Source: Labilithrix sp.
Lineage (GTDB): Bacteria > Myxococcota_A > Polyangia > Polyangiales > Polyangiaceae
Direction of reading: 5' to 3'
Assembly: GCA_019637195.1 (NCBI GenBank)
Contig: JAHBWA010000049.1
Span: 1 to 56,990 of the forward strand
DNA: 56,990 nt
Part shown: piece after piece, positions 7,960 to 16,345 of the stretch
Position numbering within the stretch: the stretch's first letter is position 1
Layout: every line of letters starts with the position of its first letter
The notes under the pieces: model-generated
The model's database searches: none
What the model saw: only the letters and a program-made list of their open reading frames with translations
Told to the model about the DNA's origin: nothing
Made by a program: the position numbers and the translations under genes

Positions 7960-8171
7960 GGCCCGAGCGCGCAGGCGCTGGCGCGCCGCCGTCCAGGCAG
8001 CTCTGCAGGGGCCTCTGCACAGGGGAGCTCTGCAGGAGGCGGTGCGGCGGCCGGGCGCCGGAGGGCGCCGCGCGTCGTGTTCGCCCGGAGGTCCTAGATG
8101 CGCGCGGGTTTTGCGGCGCGCGCCGCGCGAAGGGCCGCGCGGCGTCGCCGGATCCGCCCGGTGAGGGCTCG

Positions 8172-8201
8172 TTGACTTCGCTCGAAGTCCCCGGCTATCG
8201 T
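8172..8201 (+). promoter_or_regulatory. Likely sigma-70 promoter with a palindrome over the -35 box
   Basis: TTGACT at 8172-8177 and TATCGT at 8196-8201 are 18 bases apart, about 160 bases before the TolQ gene at 8359. The perfect palindrome GACTTCG-CT-CGAAGTC (8174-8189) covers the -35 box and could be an operator. Confidence 0.4.
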
Positions 8202-8358
8202 GGCGCATCCCTTCCGGCTACGCGCGCGAAACGCGACAAATAATTACAGACTCTGTCGCTCTCGACCAACACGCGCGAAGCATGACGAAGAGCACGTCGA
8301 TCTCAATCGGACCGAGACGACGCGGCAGTTTGCAGAGGACTAGAAAGGAGCATCGGGG

Positions 8359-9069
8359 ATGTTCGTGGCTCTTCTGAGCAGCCTGGGTGATGGAGCTCCC
8401 GCGGCAGCCGCTGGAGGTGGCTCGAGTGAGATCGGGTTCATGGCTGCCTTCAAGGAAAACCCGACCTTCCTTTCGATCAACCTCTTCGTCTGCGCGCTCG
8501 TCATCGCGCTGATTGTCGAGCGCGCCGCGTTCCAGCTGAGCCGGTACCGCGTGAACTCGCGCGAGTTCTTCGCCCAGATCAAGAAGCTCGTGACCGCCGG
8601 CAATATCGACCGGGCCATCAAGCTTTGCGACGCAGGTGACTACCCGACGCTTCACCTCGTGAAGGCGGGGCTGACGCACGCGAACAAGGGGCCCGACGAG
8701 ATCGACGCGGCGATGAGCGAGAAGATCGGCGAGCTGAAGCCCGCCGTCGAGAAGCGCGTCGGGTCGCTCTGGTCGCTCGCGAACATCGCGACGCTCGTCG
8801 GTCTCCTCGGCACCGTCGTCGGCCTCATCAACACGTTCGCCGCCATCGCCGCGCCGGGCCTCTCGGCGGCGGATCGCCAGCGCCTCCTCGCGAACGGTAT
8901 CGCGGAAGCGATGTACAACACGGCGCTCGGCCTCGGCATCGCCGTGCTCTGCATGGTCGCGCACCTCATCCTGCACCAGCGCGCGAAGTCGATTCAGCAC
9001 GATCTCGACGCGACGCAGGAGCGCGTCTTCAACCTCCTCACGATCCAGACGCGCCCCGGCGGTTACTGA
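8359..9069 (+). CDS. TolQ/ExbB-family motor subunit
   Basis: A 236-residue inner-membrane protein. After a Gly/Ala-rich leader, helix 1 is at about 37-57 (FLSINLFVCALVIALIVERA), followed by a cytoplasmic domain with TAGNIDRAIKLCD, helix 2 at about 136-160 (WSLANIATLVGLLGTVVGLI) and helix 3 at about 190-212. The GLLGTVVGLI segment is the family signature. AGGAG nine bases upstream supports the ATG at 8359. It heads a plus-strand operon with two TolR-like genes, back to back with the similar minus-strand set but distinct from it in sequence. Confidence 0.9.
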   Translation: MFVALLSSLGDGAPAAAAGGGSSEIGFMAAFKENPTFLSINLFVCALVIALIVERAAFQLSRYRVNSREFFAQIKKLVTAGNIDRAIKLCDAGDYPTLHLVKAGLTHANKGPDEIDAAMSEKIGELKPAVEKRVGSLWSLANIATLVGLLGTVVGLINTFAAIAAPGLSAADRQRLLANGIAEAMYNTALGLGIAVLCMVAHLILHQRAKSIQHDLDATQERVFNLLTIQTRPGGY

Positions 9070-9117
9070 GCCCTCGTTCTGCTCGACGCGACGAGACAGG
9101 AGGGAGGAGCGTCCTAG

Positions 9118-9669
9118 ATGGCGACCGAGAAACTCAGCGCCCAGCAACGGAGCAAGATCCGTCGGCTCTCGCAGCCGAAGGAGCATGGTCCGGACGAAGC
9201 GGGCGGCGAGCTCAACATCGTCCCGTTCCTCGACATCATCACCAACGTGCTGATGTTCGTGCTCGCGACGATCAGCGTCACGTTCACCGCGACGATCGAC
9301 ACCTACCCCCCGCGCGCGGGAAGCGGTGCGCGGGCGCCGACGACGCCGACGCTCGGTCTCACCGTCCTCGTGGTCCCCGACGGGTTCAGCCTGAAGGCGC
9401 GCGGCGGCAACGTCGCGCCCGGGTGCAGCGACACCGGGCCGGGCATCGCCATCCCGAAGAAGGACGGTGACTACGACTACAAGGGCCTCAAGGCGTGCGC
9501 CGAGAAGCTCAAGGGCGCGGCCCCCGAGTTCAAGGACGAGATGGGCGTGACGATCAGCGCCAACCCGCCCATCCCGTACCAGGTCGTCATCAGCGCGATG
9601 GACGCGGTCCGCAAGAACGAGACCGGCGAAGAGATGTTCCCCGAGGTCACCTTCGGAGTCGCGAGGTAG
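9118..9669 (+). CDS. TolR/ExbD-like motor subunit
   Basis: A 183-residue protein. A basic, Gln-rich cytoplasmic N-terminus leads to the membrane segment LNIVPFLDIITNVLMFVLAT, with Asp40 in the conserved ExbD/TolR position. The periplasmic domain starts with an unusual Pro/Arg/Gly-rich neck (about 61-76) and ends with VTFGVAR, like the closing strand of TolR. Two Cys residues (in APGCSDT and LKACAEK) could form a disulphide. It lies 48 bases after the TolQ gene, with GGAGG upstream of the ATG. It probably pairs with the next TolR-like protein in one motor. Confidence 0.85.
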   Translation: MATEKLSAQQRSKIRRLSQPKEHGPDEAGGELNIVPFLDIITNVLMFVLATISVTFTATIDTYPPRAGSGARAPTTPTLGLTVLVVPDGFSLKARGGNVAPGCSDTGPGIAIPKKDGDYDYKGLKACAEKLKGAAPEFKDEMGVTISANPPIPYQVVISAMDAVRKNETGEEMFPEVTFGVAR

Positions 9670-9713
9670 CCGATGTCGACGTCGAACGGGACGACAACGC
9701 CGCGGAGCGAGCG

Positions 9714-10343
9714 ATGAACCAGCCCCCTGCGGGAGGACCGCCGCCGGGCGCGCCGAAAGGCCCGCCGCCCGCGCAGAAGCCGGCGAGCATGGCGCGCTAC
9801 AAGCGCGAGCTCCGGCGCGCGATCGCGAAGAATCACAAGGAGCCGGAGGTCGACTTCCTCAACATCACGGCGATGCTCGACATGATGACGATCATCCTCG
9901 TCTTCTTGCTCAAGAGCATGAGCCAGTCGTCGGCGTCGCTCCCTCAGTCGGGCGACCTGACGATGCCGAAGAGCGTCCTCACGACGGAGGCCTCGCAGGA
10001 GGGCGTCGCCGTCCTGATCTCGCGGAGCTCGATCATCGTCGACGACAACATCGTCGCCCAGGTCCCCGCGGACGCCACGCACGGCGTCGAGGGCAAGTAC
10101 AAGCGCACCGGGCCGACGGACCTCTACATCGTCCCGCTCGCCAACGCGCTGCAGAGCTGGCGCGAGCGCGATCGGCAGGTCCGCCTCGCCACCGGCAAGG
10201 ATCCGAGCTCGAGCGAGGCGATCGTCATCGCCGACGCGAACACGCCCTACCGCCTCCTCACGGAGGTCCTCTTCACGCTGGGCCAGAGCGAGTTCGCGAA
10301 GTTCCACCTGATGGTGCTTCAAGGCGCGTCCGCGCCGAAGTGA
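9714..10343 (+). CDS. TolR/ExbD-like motor subunit
   Basis: A 209-residue protein with a long Pro/Gly-rich and then strongly basic N-terminus (about 1-45), the membrane segment LNITAMLDMMTIILVFLLKS with Asp53 at the conserved proton-path position, and a periplasmic domain ending FAKFHLMVLQG. A lysine inside the end of the helix is unusual for the family. The ATG at 9714 has GGAG six bases upstream; the frame is open further back but without a binding site. It is the third gene of the plus-strand TolQ-TolR-TolR operon. Confidence 0.85.
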   Translation: MNQPPAGGPPPGAPKGPPPAQKPASMARYKRELRRAIAKNHKEPEVDFLNITAMLDMMTIILVFLLKSMSQSSASLPQSGDLTMPKSVLTTEASQEGVAVLISRSSIIVDDNIVAQVPADATHGVEGKYKRTGPTDLYIVPLANALQSWRERDRQVRLATGKDPSSSEAIVIADANTPYRLLTEVLFTLGQSEFAKFHLMVLQGASAPK

Positions 10344-10580
10344 GCCGAGCGTCGGCGGCCGCGCGGAGCGAGCCCGCCGCGCGGCGTCGCCACGCGCAGG
10401 CCGGCGCGTCTCACAGCGGCCCTGTGGGCCCGAGTGTCCGCGCTCGCGGGAGGTCGGGACGCGGGTCTGCGCGCGCCACCGGGGTTCGCGGGTCGAGATT
10501 CGCGGATCGGCCGGGCGGAGGCCGCGCTCGCGGAGGATCGCCTCGCGCGGGCTTCGGCGATGCCGGAGGCAGAACGCCGA

Positions 10581-10609
10581 CGCGCCGCGATGGATCCCAT
10601 CGCGGCGCG
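10581..10609. terminator. Strong hairpin between convergent genes
   Basis: A perfect 13-bp stem, CGCGCCGCGATGG at 10581-10593 and CCATCGCGGCGCG at 10597-10609, with an ATC loop. It lies between the plus-strand TolR gene and the convergent lipoprotein gene, so it could end transcription from both sides. There is no T tract on either side. Nothing else is evident in 10344-10633. Confidence 0.6.
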
Positions 10610-10633
10610 GAGAGGACAGGCGGTCGGCCTAGG

Positions 10634-11056
10634 TCACTTCGGCAGGCAGACGGAGGCCATCGCGAAGCAACACTCCGACGCGCTGCAGGGGCAGGGCGTC
10701 GGGTTCGAGACCGCGATGAACTTGATGATGTTCAGCGGATCGTTCGGGTCGCAGTCGTCGCCGCCGGTCGGAGGGGGCCCCGCGTCGGGCGCCGGCGGGG
10801 TCGCGTCCTTCGTGCCCGCGTCCTTGGCCGTCCCGGTGTCCGCGCCCGCGTCGGTCGTCGTGTCGTCGTCGTCGCTCGGGTTCGACGCCGGCGGGAGCTT
10901 CGAGCTGGCGGGCTCGCCCTCGGGGTTCGCCGGGTTCTGCTCTTGCGTCAGCCCGCTCAGGTCGTCTTCGGCGGGGGCCGTGGCGCACGCGCCGATGGCG
11001 AAGCTGATGGCGGTGAACGAGAGGACGACAACGCGGCTGAGGGCGGTACGACGCAT
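10634..11056 (-). CDS. Cys-rich small lipoprotein
   Basis: A 140-residue protein with a clear lipoprotein signal: MRRTALSR, a hydrophobic core, then IGAC with Cys24 as the lipid site. Then comes a Pro/Asp/Thr/Gly-rich spacer of about 70 residues with an acidic patch (SDDDDTTT). The C-terminal 40 residues hold six Cys: DCDPND, then PTPCPCSASECC, then SVCLPK. The paired and spaced Cys suggest disulphides or metal binding on the cell surface. No family is recognised. A longer frame on the opposite strand covers the same DNA but has no signal or domain. Confidence 0.75.
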   Translation of the reverse strand: MRRTALSRVVVLSFTAISFAIGACATAPAEDDLSGLTQEQNPANPEGEPASSKLPPASNPSDDDDTTTDAGADTGTAKDAGTKDATPPAPDAGPPPTGGDDCDPNDPLNIIKFIAVSNPTPCPCSASECCFAMASVCLPK

Positions 11057-11406
11057 GAGCAGGACACTACCAGCGGAAAACCTCAGCCGACGCGGGTCAG
11101 GTCACGAGGAGACTCAGTGGTGACAGACACTTAGGCCCACATCGGATCCTTTGCGATCCACCGGCCGCTCCGCGACGCGCGCGTGATCGGCTCGCTCCTC
11201 AAAATGCATCATGTTGCTAAGTGGTTACGTGTTGTGTGTGGACACGGATAGTTAGCGGGCGCCGCGCGTTCGCGCCTACACAGGCGGCTTTCTCCATCTG
11301 TCTCCATCCACGAGCGCGGCGGATGACCAAGCGTCGCGCGCGGGTGGCCACGCGCGGCCACGTCTCCTCCCCGCCCGTCTTCTCCCCGCCCGTCTTCGCC
11401 AGGTGC
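11057..11406. other. Intergenic region, no gene seen
   Basis: Upstream of the minus-strand lipoprotein and beyond the end of rodA. It contains an unusually AT-rich patch at about 11196-11256, which may carry the lipoprotein promoter on the minus strand, and a 15-bp direct repeat, CTCCCCGCCCGTCTT, at 11367-11381 and 11382-11396. No tRNA or hairpin terminator is obvious. Confidence 0.5.
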
Positions 11407-12567
11407 TCAGCCGCGCGAGAGCAGGCTCGTCGTGCGCGTCGGCGAGACCCAGAAGCGCCGCATCGACACGTTCATCAAGAGCCCGATGCCGAGCATGATC
11501 GTGAGCACGCTCGAGCCGCCCGCCGAGAAGAGCGGGAGCGTCACGCCGACGACCGGCAAGATGCCCGTCACCATGCCGAGGTTGAACACGGCGTGCCAGA
11601 AGATGAGCGCGCCCACGCCGATCGCGAGCACCGCGCCGAAGCGATCCTTCGCCGTGGCCGCGATGCGGATCGCCCAGAGCACCAGGAAGCCGTAGAGCGA
11701 CACGAGCACGAGGCAGCCGAAGAACCCCCAGTCCTCGGCGAACACCGCGAACGGGAAGTCGGAGTGCTGATCGGGCAAGAAGAGAAACTGGTTCTGCGTG
11801 CCCTGCATGAACCCTTGTCCCTTCCACCCGCCCGCGCCGATCGCGACGCGCGCGTGATGCGCGTGCCAGCCGGAGCCGAGCAGGTTCGCCTCCGGGTTCA
11901 GGAACACCTCGACGCGCTGCTTCTGGTAGTCCTTCATCATGTAGGTCCACCAGAGCGGGATGAAGATCCCGGCCGAGACGATGACGCCGACGATGGTCTG
12001 CCAGCGGATCCTCGTGAGGAGGCACACCGTCACGAAGATGAACAGGTGGATGAGCGCGGTCCCGAGGTCGGGTTGCTTCAGGATGAGGAACGTCGGCACG
12101 CCGGTGATCAGCGCCGGCAGCGCGAGGTCCTTGATGCTCCGCGCCTCGGTGCGTGGGTCGTCATGCAGGTATTTCGCGAGCGCGATGATCAAGAACAGCT
12201 TCATGAACTCGCTCGGCTGAAAGCCGAAGCTGCCTATCGCGATCCAGCGCGAGCTCCCGCGGATGTCCTTTCCGAGGATGAAGACGAGGACGAGAAAGAC
12301 GATGCCGACCGCGTACAGCAGGTAGCCGAGGCGCTCGTAGTGGCGGTAGTCGATGACCGCGACGACGGCGCCGAGGATCCCGCCGAGCACCAGCCAGTAG
12401 ACCTGCTGGATGTAGATCTCCGAGAGCGCCGCGCGCGCGACGCTGGTCGCGGAGTAGAGGTTGATGACGCCGATGACGGCGAGGGCCGAGGCCGTGAGGA
12501 AGAGCGTCCAGTCGAAGCTGTCGCGCGGCATCCCGAAGAAGCGCGCCTGATCGCGGCGGCTCCTCAC
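11407..12567 (-). CDS. rodA: Rod-shape SEDS peptidoglycan glycosyltransferase RodA
   Basis: A 386-residue polytopic inner-membrane protein that polymerises lipid II into glycan strands with its partner PBP2 during side-wall growth. SEDS features are visible: many hydrophobic helices, SRWIAIG-FGFQPSEFMKL in the second third, the QPDLGTALI motif, and the long loop with HHARVAIGAGGWKGQGF, ending with VTLPLFSAGGSSVL near the C-terminus. GTG 12567 is chosen because it overlaps the PBP2 stop as GTGA and has a GGGAG site six bases before it; an internal ATG at 12531 would also leave the first helix. It is the last gene of the mreB-mreC-mreD-mrdA-rodA operon. Confidence 0.93.
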   Translation of the reverse strand: MRSRRDQARFFGMPRDSFDWTLFLTASALAVIGVINLYSATSVARAALSEIYIQQVYWLVLGGILGAVVAVIDYRHYERLGYLLYAVGIVFLVLVFILGKDIRGSSRWIAIGSFGFQPSEFMKLFLIIALAKYLHDDPRTEARSIKDLALPALITGVPTFLILKQPDLGTALIHLFIFVTVCLLTRIRWQTIVGVIVSAGIFIPLWWTYMMKDYQKQRVEVFLNPEANLLGSGWHAHHARVAIGAGGWKGQGFMQGTQNQFLFLPDQHSDFPFAVFAEDWGFFGCLVLVSLYGFLVLWAIRIAATAKDRFGAVLAIGVGALIFWHAVFNLGMVTGILPVVGVTLPLFSAGGSSVLTIMLGIGLLMNVSMRRFWVSPTRTTSLLSRG

Positions 12568-14750
12568 GGCTCGTCTCCCGGATCGCTGGGGCTGGGCGGC
12601 TCGTCGTTCGGATCCGGGAGCCACGCCGGCGGGCCGTTCGGATCCGGCGGCGGAGGATCACGCGGGAGCGGCTCGCTCTCCGCGGTGGCCGCCGGCGCTG
12701 GCCTCCGCTCGGCGGCTTCCTTGCCGTCCTTGGCCTCGGGCTTCTTCGCGCCGCCGGCGGCGGCGAGCTTGATCGCGCGGGCGGCGGCGAGGCGGTGGTA
12801 CTCCTTGACGACCTGCATCGCGATCGGCGCGGCCACGGTGGGGCCCGAGCCGCCGTGCTCGACCAGGACCACGACCGCGATCTCGGGCGCCTTCGCCGGC
12901 GAGTAGGCGGCGAACCATGCGTGGTCGCGCGAGAGGTACCAGGCCTTCTTCGGATCGTCGCTCCCCGGGTTCACGTAGCCGGTCTGCGCCGTCCCGGTCT
13001 TGCCGGCGACCTCGAGCGTGCGATCGCGCACCGGGTAGGCGGTGCCCTTGTCCTCGTTGACGACGGCGTAGAGCGCGTCGCTCACGCGGCTCAGGTTCTC
13101 CGGCGCGATCTTGGCTTTCTGCCGGACGCGCGGGGGGAAGTCTTGGACGACCGCGCCGTCGCTCGTCTCGACCGCCCGCACGAGCTGCGGCGAGTAGACG
13201 GTCCCGCCGTTGCCCAGCGCGGCGTAGGCGAGCGCGAGCTGCAGCGGCGTGACCGTCGTGGCGCCCTGGCCGATCGACGTGTTCAGCGTGAAGCCGATGC
13301 GGAACTGCCCCTTGTAGCGCAGCGCGTACCACGAGCGCGTCGGGATGCGCCCCGCGGCCTCGGGGTTCACGCCGATGCCGGTCTTCTGGCCGAGCCCGAA
13401 CTCGCTCGCGACGCGCGCGATGCGGTCCATGCCGACGGACTCGGCGAGCTTGAAGAAGTAGATGTTGCACGACTCGGCGATCGCCTCGCGCATGTCGACC
13501 TTCCCGTGCACGTGCGCGCAGCGGAAGATGCGGCGACCGAACGAGAGGTACCCGTCGCAGCGCTCCTTCTCGTAGGGCGAGATGAGCTTGTCCTCGAGCG
13601 CGGCGAGCGCCGAGAAGGGCTTGAACGTGGAGCCCGGGTGGAAGACGCCGGACATCGTCTTGTCGAGCACCGGCCGGAGAGGATCGGTGTAGAGCTTGTT
13701 GAAGGCCTCGCGGATCCGATCCTTGCCGGAGCCGCCGGCGAGATCGTTCGGGTCGAAATCCGGCTTCGAGTAGAGCGCCAGGAGGCGCCCCGTGCGGACA
13801 TCGACGACGACCACCGCGCCCGCGACATGCGCGCGCATCGCGCGCTCGACGGACTGCTCGAGCTCCATGTCGATCGTGAGGCGGAGGTCGCGCCCGGGGA
13901 GCGGCTCCTGCCGCGACGGGGCGTCGAGGAGGCGGTCGGCCTCGGGGCCCGTGCGGTAGCGGCCGCGCGCGTCGACGACGCGCTTCTCCCAGCCGCGCTG
14001 CCCGCGGAGGTAGCTCTCCCACGAGCGCTCGACCCCGGTCGCGCCGACGATGTCACCCTGGTCGTAGCCGAGCGGGTTGTGCTTCTGGCGCTCCTCGGCC
14101 GACAGCTGGTCGTAGCCCGGCGGTCGGTACTTCGCGAGCGTCTCGGCGTCGATCTCGCTCGTGTAGCCGAGGAGGTGGGCGCCCTGGTTCTTGTACGGGT
14201 AGTACCGGACGGGCAGGCTGACGACCTCGGCGCCGGTCATCTCGGCGGCGTGCTGCTTGACCTCCGCGACGATGTCGCGCGAGAGATCCTCGCGGACGAG
14301 GATGGGGCGCCAGCACGGTGAGCGGTCCTCGTCGGTGATGCAGGCGTCGCGGATGCGCGTCGCCAGCCGCTGGCGCTCGTCCGGGTTGAGGCGCAGTGTG
14401 TCGGCGATGCGCGTGAAGCTGTCGTTCTCCTCCACGCCGGGCCGCGCCCGGCGCGACGGCCGCGCGCTCGGCATCACGCGTCCGGGGACGAGCAGCACGT
14501 TGAACGACGAGCGGTTCGACGCGAGGACGCGTCCCTGCGAGTCGCGCACGACCCCGCGCGTCGTCGGCAGCGTCACGCGCCGGATCACGTTCTCGTGGGC
14601 CGTCTGCGCGTAGTCCGCGCCGCGCACGATCTGCAGCTGGAACAAGCGGCCGGCGATGATCCCGAACGCGAGGAACGCGGCGAGCGCCAGCCAGCGGTAG
14701 CGCTTGCGGAACTCGCTGACGTCGGAGCGCGGGACGAGGAGGTTGCTCAC
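12564..14750 (-). CDS. mrdA: Penicillin-binding protein 2 (peptidoglycan DD-transpeptidase)
   Basis: A 728-residue class B PBP that crosslinks glycan strands made by RodA. A short cytoplasmic part is followed by a transmembrane helix at about 20-36, a pedestal domain with RGVVRDSQGRVLASN (about 65-79), and the transpeptidase domain. Its three active-site motifs are visible: STFK (nucleophile Ser374), SCN (427-429) and KTGT (584-587). After about residue 665 there is a Lys/Ala- then Pro/Asp-rich tail of roughly 60 residues that is not usual in PBP2. The GTG start at 14750 overlaps the mreD stop as GTGA and has AGGAGG six bases upstream. The open frame continues upstream only as the shadow of mreD. 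Confidence 0.94.
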   Translation of the reverse strand: MSNLLVPRSDVSEFRKRYRWLALAAFLAFGIIAGRLFQLQIVRGADYAQTAHENVIRRVTLPTTRGVVRDSQGRVLASNRSSFNVLLVPGRVMPSARPSRRARPGVEENDSFTRIADTLRLNPDERQRLATRIRDACITDEDRSPCWRPILVREDLSRDIVAEVKQHAAEMTGAEVVSLPVRYYPYKNQGAHLLGYTSEIDAETLAKYRPPGYDQLSAEERQKHNPLGYDQGDIVGATGVERSWESYLRGQRGWEKRVVDARGRYRTGPEADRLLDAPSRQEPLPGRDLRLTIDMELEQSVERAMRAHVAGAVVVVDVRTGRLLALYSKPDFDPNDLAGGSGKDRIREAFNKLYTDPLRPVLDKTMSGVFHPGSTFKPFSALAALEDKLISPYEKERCDGYLSFGRRIFRCAHVHGKVDMREAIAESCNIYFFKLAESVGMDRIARVASEFGLGQKTGIGVNPEAAGRIPTRSWYALRYKGQFRIGFTLNTSIGQGATTVTPLQLALAYAALGNGGTVYSPQLVRAVETSDGAVVQDFPPRVRQKAKIAPENLSRVSDALYAVVNEDKGTAYPVRDRTLEVAGKTGTAQTGYVNPGSDDPKKAWYLSRDHAWFAAYSPAKAPEIAVVVLVEHGGSGPTVAAPIAMQVVKEYHRLAAARAIKLAAAGGAKKPEAKDGKEAAERRPAPAATAESEPLPRDPPPPDPNGPPAWLPDPNDEPPSPSDPGDEP

Positions 14751-15307
14751 GCCGCCTCCTTCGTCGCCCCCGTCACGGTCGCGGCGTGGATGCGCGCGGC
14801 CAGGCGGAACACGAGCGGCGCGACGATGCCCGTGGCGAGGACGTGCGGGAGCGTCATCGGGTAGAGCGTGCGAGGGACGTAGGCGTCGCGCCCGAAGATC
14901 GCGAGCAGGATGAGGATCATCACGCTGTGCACGAGCGTGAAGGCGAGCGCGAGGCCGACCTGCATCAGCATCGTCTGCGCGGCGAGCCGGACGCCCGCGG
15001 CGCGCGCGAGCACGTAGATCGCCACGTAGGTCGACGTATAGAGGCCGATCGGCGCGATGCCGACGAGGTCCGTCAGGTAGCCGAGCGCGAAGGCGACGCT
15101 CGCCCCGCGCACGAGCGAGTACTCGTGCACGCCCATGAACAGGATGAGCGGCAGGACGAGCGACGGGACGAGGCCGGGGACCACGATGTCCGCCTTCGCG
15201 TTCACGACCCAGCCGATGAAGCGGAGCACGACGCCGAGCAGCCGGAAGAAGTTCGACTGGAGGAGCAGGAGCACCACCCCGGCGACGAAGAACGCCGTGT
15301 TCCTCAC
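14747..15307 (-). CDS. mreD: Rod shape-determining membrane protein MreD
   Basis: A 186-residue inner-membrane protein with about five hydrophobic helices (for example FFVAGVVLLLLQSNFF, LVPSLVLPLILFMGV, FALGYLTDLVGIAPIGL), the usual size and plan for MreD. It belongs to the elongasome and links MreC/MreB to cell wall synthesis. The start is GTG 15307, with GGAGG six bases upstream. The same frame is open to a GTG at 15430, but the extra N-terminus would be an Arg/Ala/Pro-rich stretch without similarity to MreD. Position between mreC and mrdA supports the call. Confidence 0.85.
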   Translation of the reverse strand: MRNTAFFVAGVVLLLLQSNFFRLLGVVLRFIGWVVNAKADIVVPGLVPSLVLPLILFMGVHEYSLVRGASVAFALGYLTDLVGIAPIGLYTSTYVAIYVLARAAGVRLAAQTMLMQVGLALAFTLVHSVMILILLAIFGRDAYVPRTLYPMTLPHVLATGIVAPLVFRLAARIHAATVTGATKEAA

Positions 15308-15419
15308 GCGCCGCCTCCACGTCCGTCGAGCGACGCGGGCGCGGGGGCGCGGCGCTCGGCAGGCCCGCGCGCCGGAGAGGCCGTCCGCGCGGACCGAGGC
15401 GGGGCAGGCGGGGGGCGCG

Positions 15420-16310
15420 TCATTTGCCACCCGCCTTGGCGGAGGCCGACTTCTTGTCCTTCGGGTCCTGCTCGGCGTCCTCCGTCGGCGGGGCGACGAG
15501 GATGAGGACGGCGTCGAGGCGCGAGAAGTTCACGGTCGGGACGGCCTCGATCTCCTGATCGCGCCCGGGCTCGCGCTTGATGACCTTCGTGACCCGCGCG
15601 ACGGGCAGGCCTTTGGGGAACGACTTGCCCTTGCCGCTCGTGATGAGCAAGTCGCCGATCTCGACCTCGTCGCGCGAGTCGACGCTCTCGACCTTGCAGG
15701 CGTAGCGAGAGGGATCGCCCGTGCCGCGCACGAAGCCGCGTGCGTGCGTGCGCTCGTCCTCGACGTCGATGCTGAAGGCAGTGTCGACGGAAAGCTTGAC
15801 GTCGATCGCGTCGCCGTTGACGCGGAGCACGGTCCCGACGACGCCGTCGGGGGAGATGACGGGCATGCCCGAGCGGATGTTGCGCGAGCCGCGGTCGAGC
15901 ACGACGCGCGTGACCCGGAAGAACTCGGTGAAGTCCTTGCCGACGACCTGCGCGCTCACCAGATCGCCCGGGATGGACTCGCGGAGCTGGAGGAGCCGGC
16001 GGAGCTCGCGGTTCTCCGCCTCCTTCTGCTCGAGGTGGTGCACCTGCTCGCGCAGGCGCGCGTTGTCGTAGGCGAGTCGCTCGTTGTCGGCCTTCACGTC
16101 GACCAGGTAGACGTAGCTCTCCCAGACGTTCGAGACGCCCCGGGCGAGGCTCGACGCGGCGAACTCGATCGGCGCGCTGATGCGCAGGATGACGCGGTCG
16201 AGCGCGTTCAGGTTCGTCGGCGCCTTCATGTTGGCGCGGAGGAAAAAGAACGGAACCGCGAGGAGGATGATGACGATCCCGACGTCCCGATACCGCTTGA
16301 ACGCCGACAC
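15420..16310 (-). CDS. mreC: Rod shape-determining protein MreC
   Basis: A 296-residue protein with one N-terminal transmembrane helix (about 10-25, VGIVIILLAVPFFFL), a coiled-coil at about 72-110 (ERLAYDNARLREQVHHLEQK), and two beta domains typical of MreC, with SPDGVVGTVLRV and SGKGKSFPKGLPVARV as recognisable segments. It should bridge MreB inside the cell with PBP2 in the periplasm. The C-terminus is a short Lys/Ala/Asp tail. The GTG start at 16310 has GGAG six bases upstream. It follows mreB after 60 bases that contain a hairpin. Confidence 0.92.
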   Translation of the reverse strand: MSAFKRYRDVGIVIILLAVPFFFLRANMKAPTNLNALDRVILRISAPIEFAASSLARGVSNVWESYVYLVDVKADNERLAYDNARLREQVHHLEQKEAENRELRRLLQLRESIPGDLVSAQVVGKDFTEFFRVTRVVLDRGSRNIRSGMPVISPDGVVGTVLRVNGDAIDVKLSVDTAFSIDVEDERTHARGFVRGTGDPSRYACKVESVDSRDEVEIGDLLITSGKGKSFPKGLPVARVTKVIKREPGRDQEIEAVPTVNFSRLDAVLILVAPPTEDAEQDPKDKKSASAKAGGK

Positions 16311-16345
16311 TGGTCACTCCGACGGGCGCGAAAGGCCTGCGAGCT

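Larger units (their letters stand above)
7106..8358. other. 1.25-kb non-coding divergent promoter region
   Basis: No convincing gene is seen between the two divergent TolQ genes. Frames are short, carry no domain and lack the third-position G/C bias of real genes here. The stretch at 7140-7600 is visibly less GC-rich than its surroundings. It holds several hairpins (7191-7211; 7230-7252; 7493-7508), the 21-bp tandem repeat at 7876-7959 and a likely promoter at 8172-8201. It probably contains the control regions of both motor operons. Confidence 0.65.

Noticed and set aside
7574..8020. Minus-strand frame with a seven-residue repeat over the 21-bp array
   Set aside because: The repeat period is a multiple of three, so any frame would show it; outside the array there is no coding signal.
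10434..11123. Plus-strand open frame over the Cys-rich lipoprotein
   Set aside because: The minus frame has a perfect lipoprotein signal and a Cys-patterned tail; the plus frame has neither.
15308..15430. Longer N-terminus for MreD from GTG 15430
   Set aside because: The added stretch is Arg/Ala/Pro-rich and unlike MreD, while GTG 15307 has a GGAGG site and gives a normal length.
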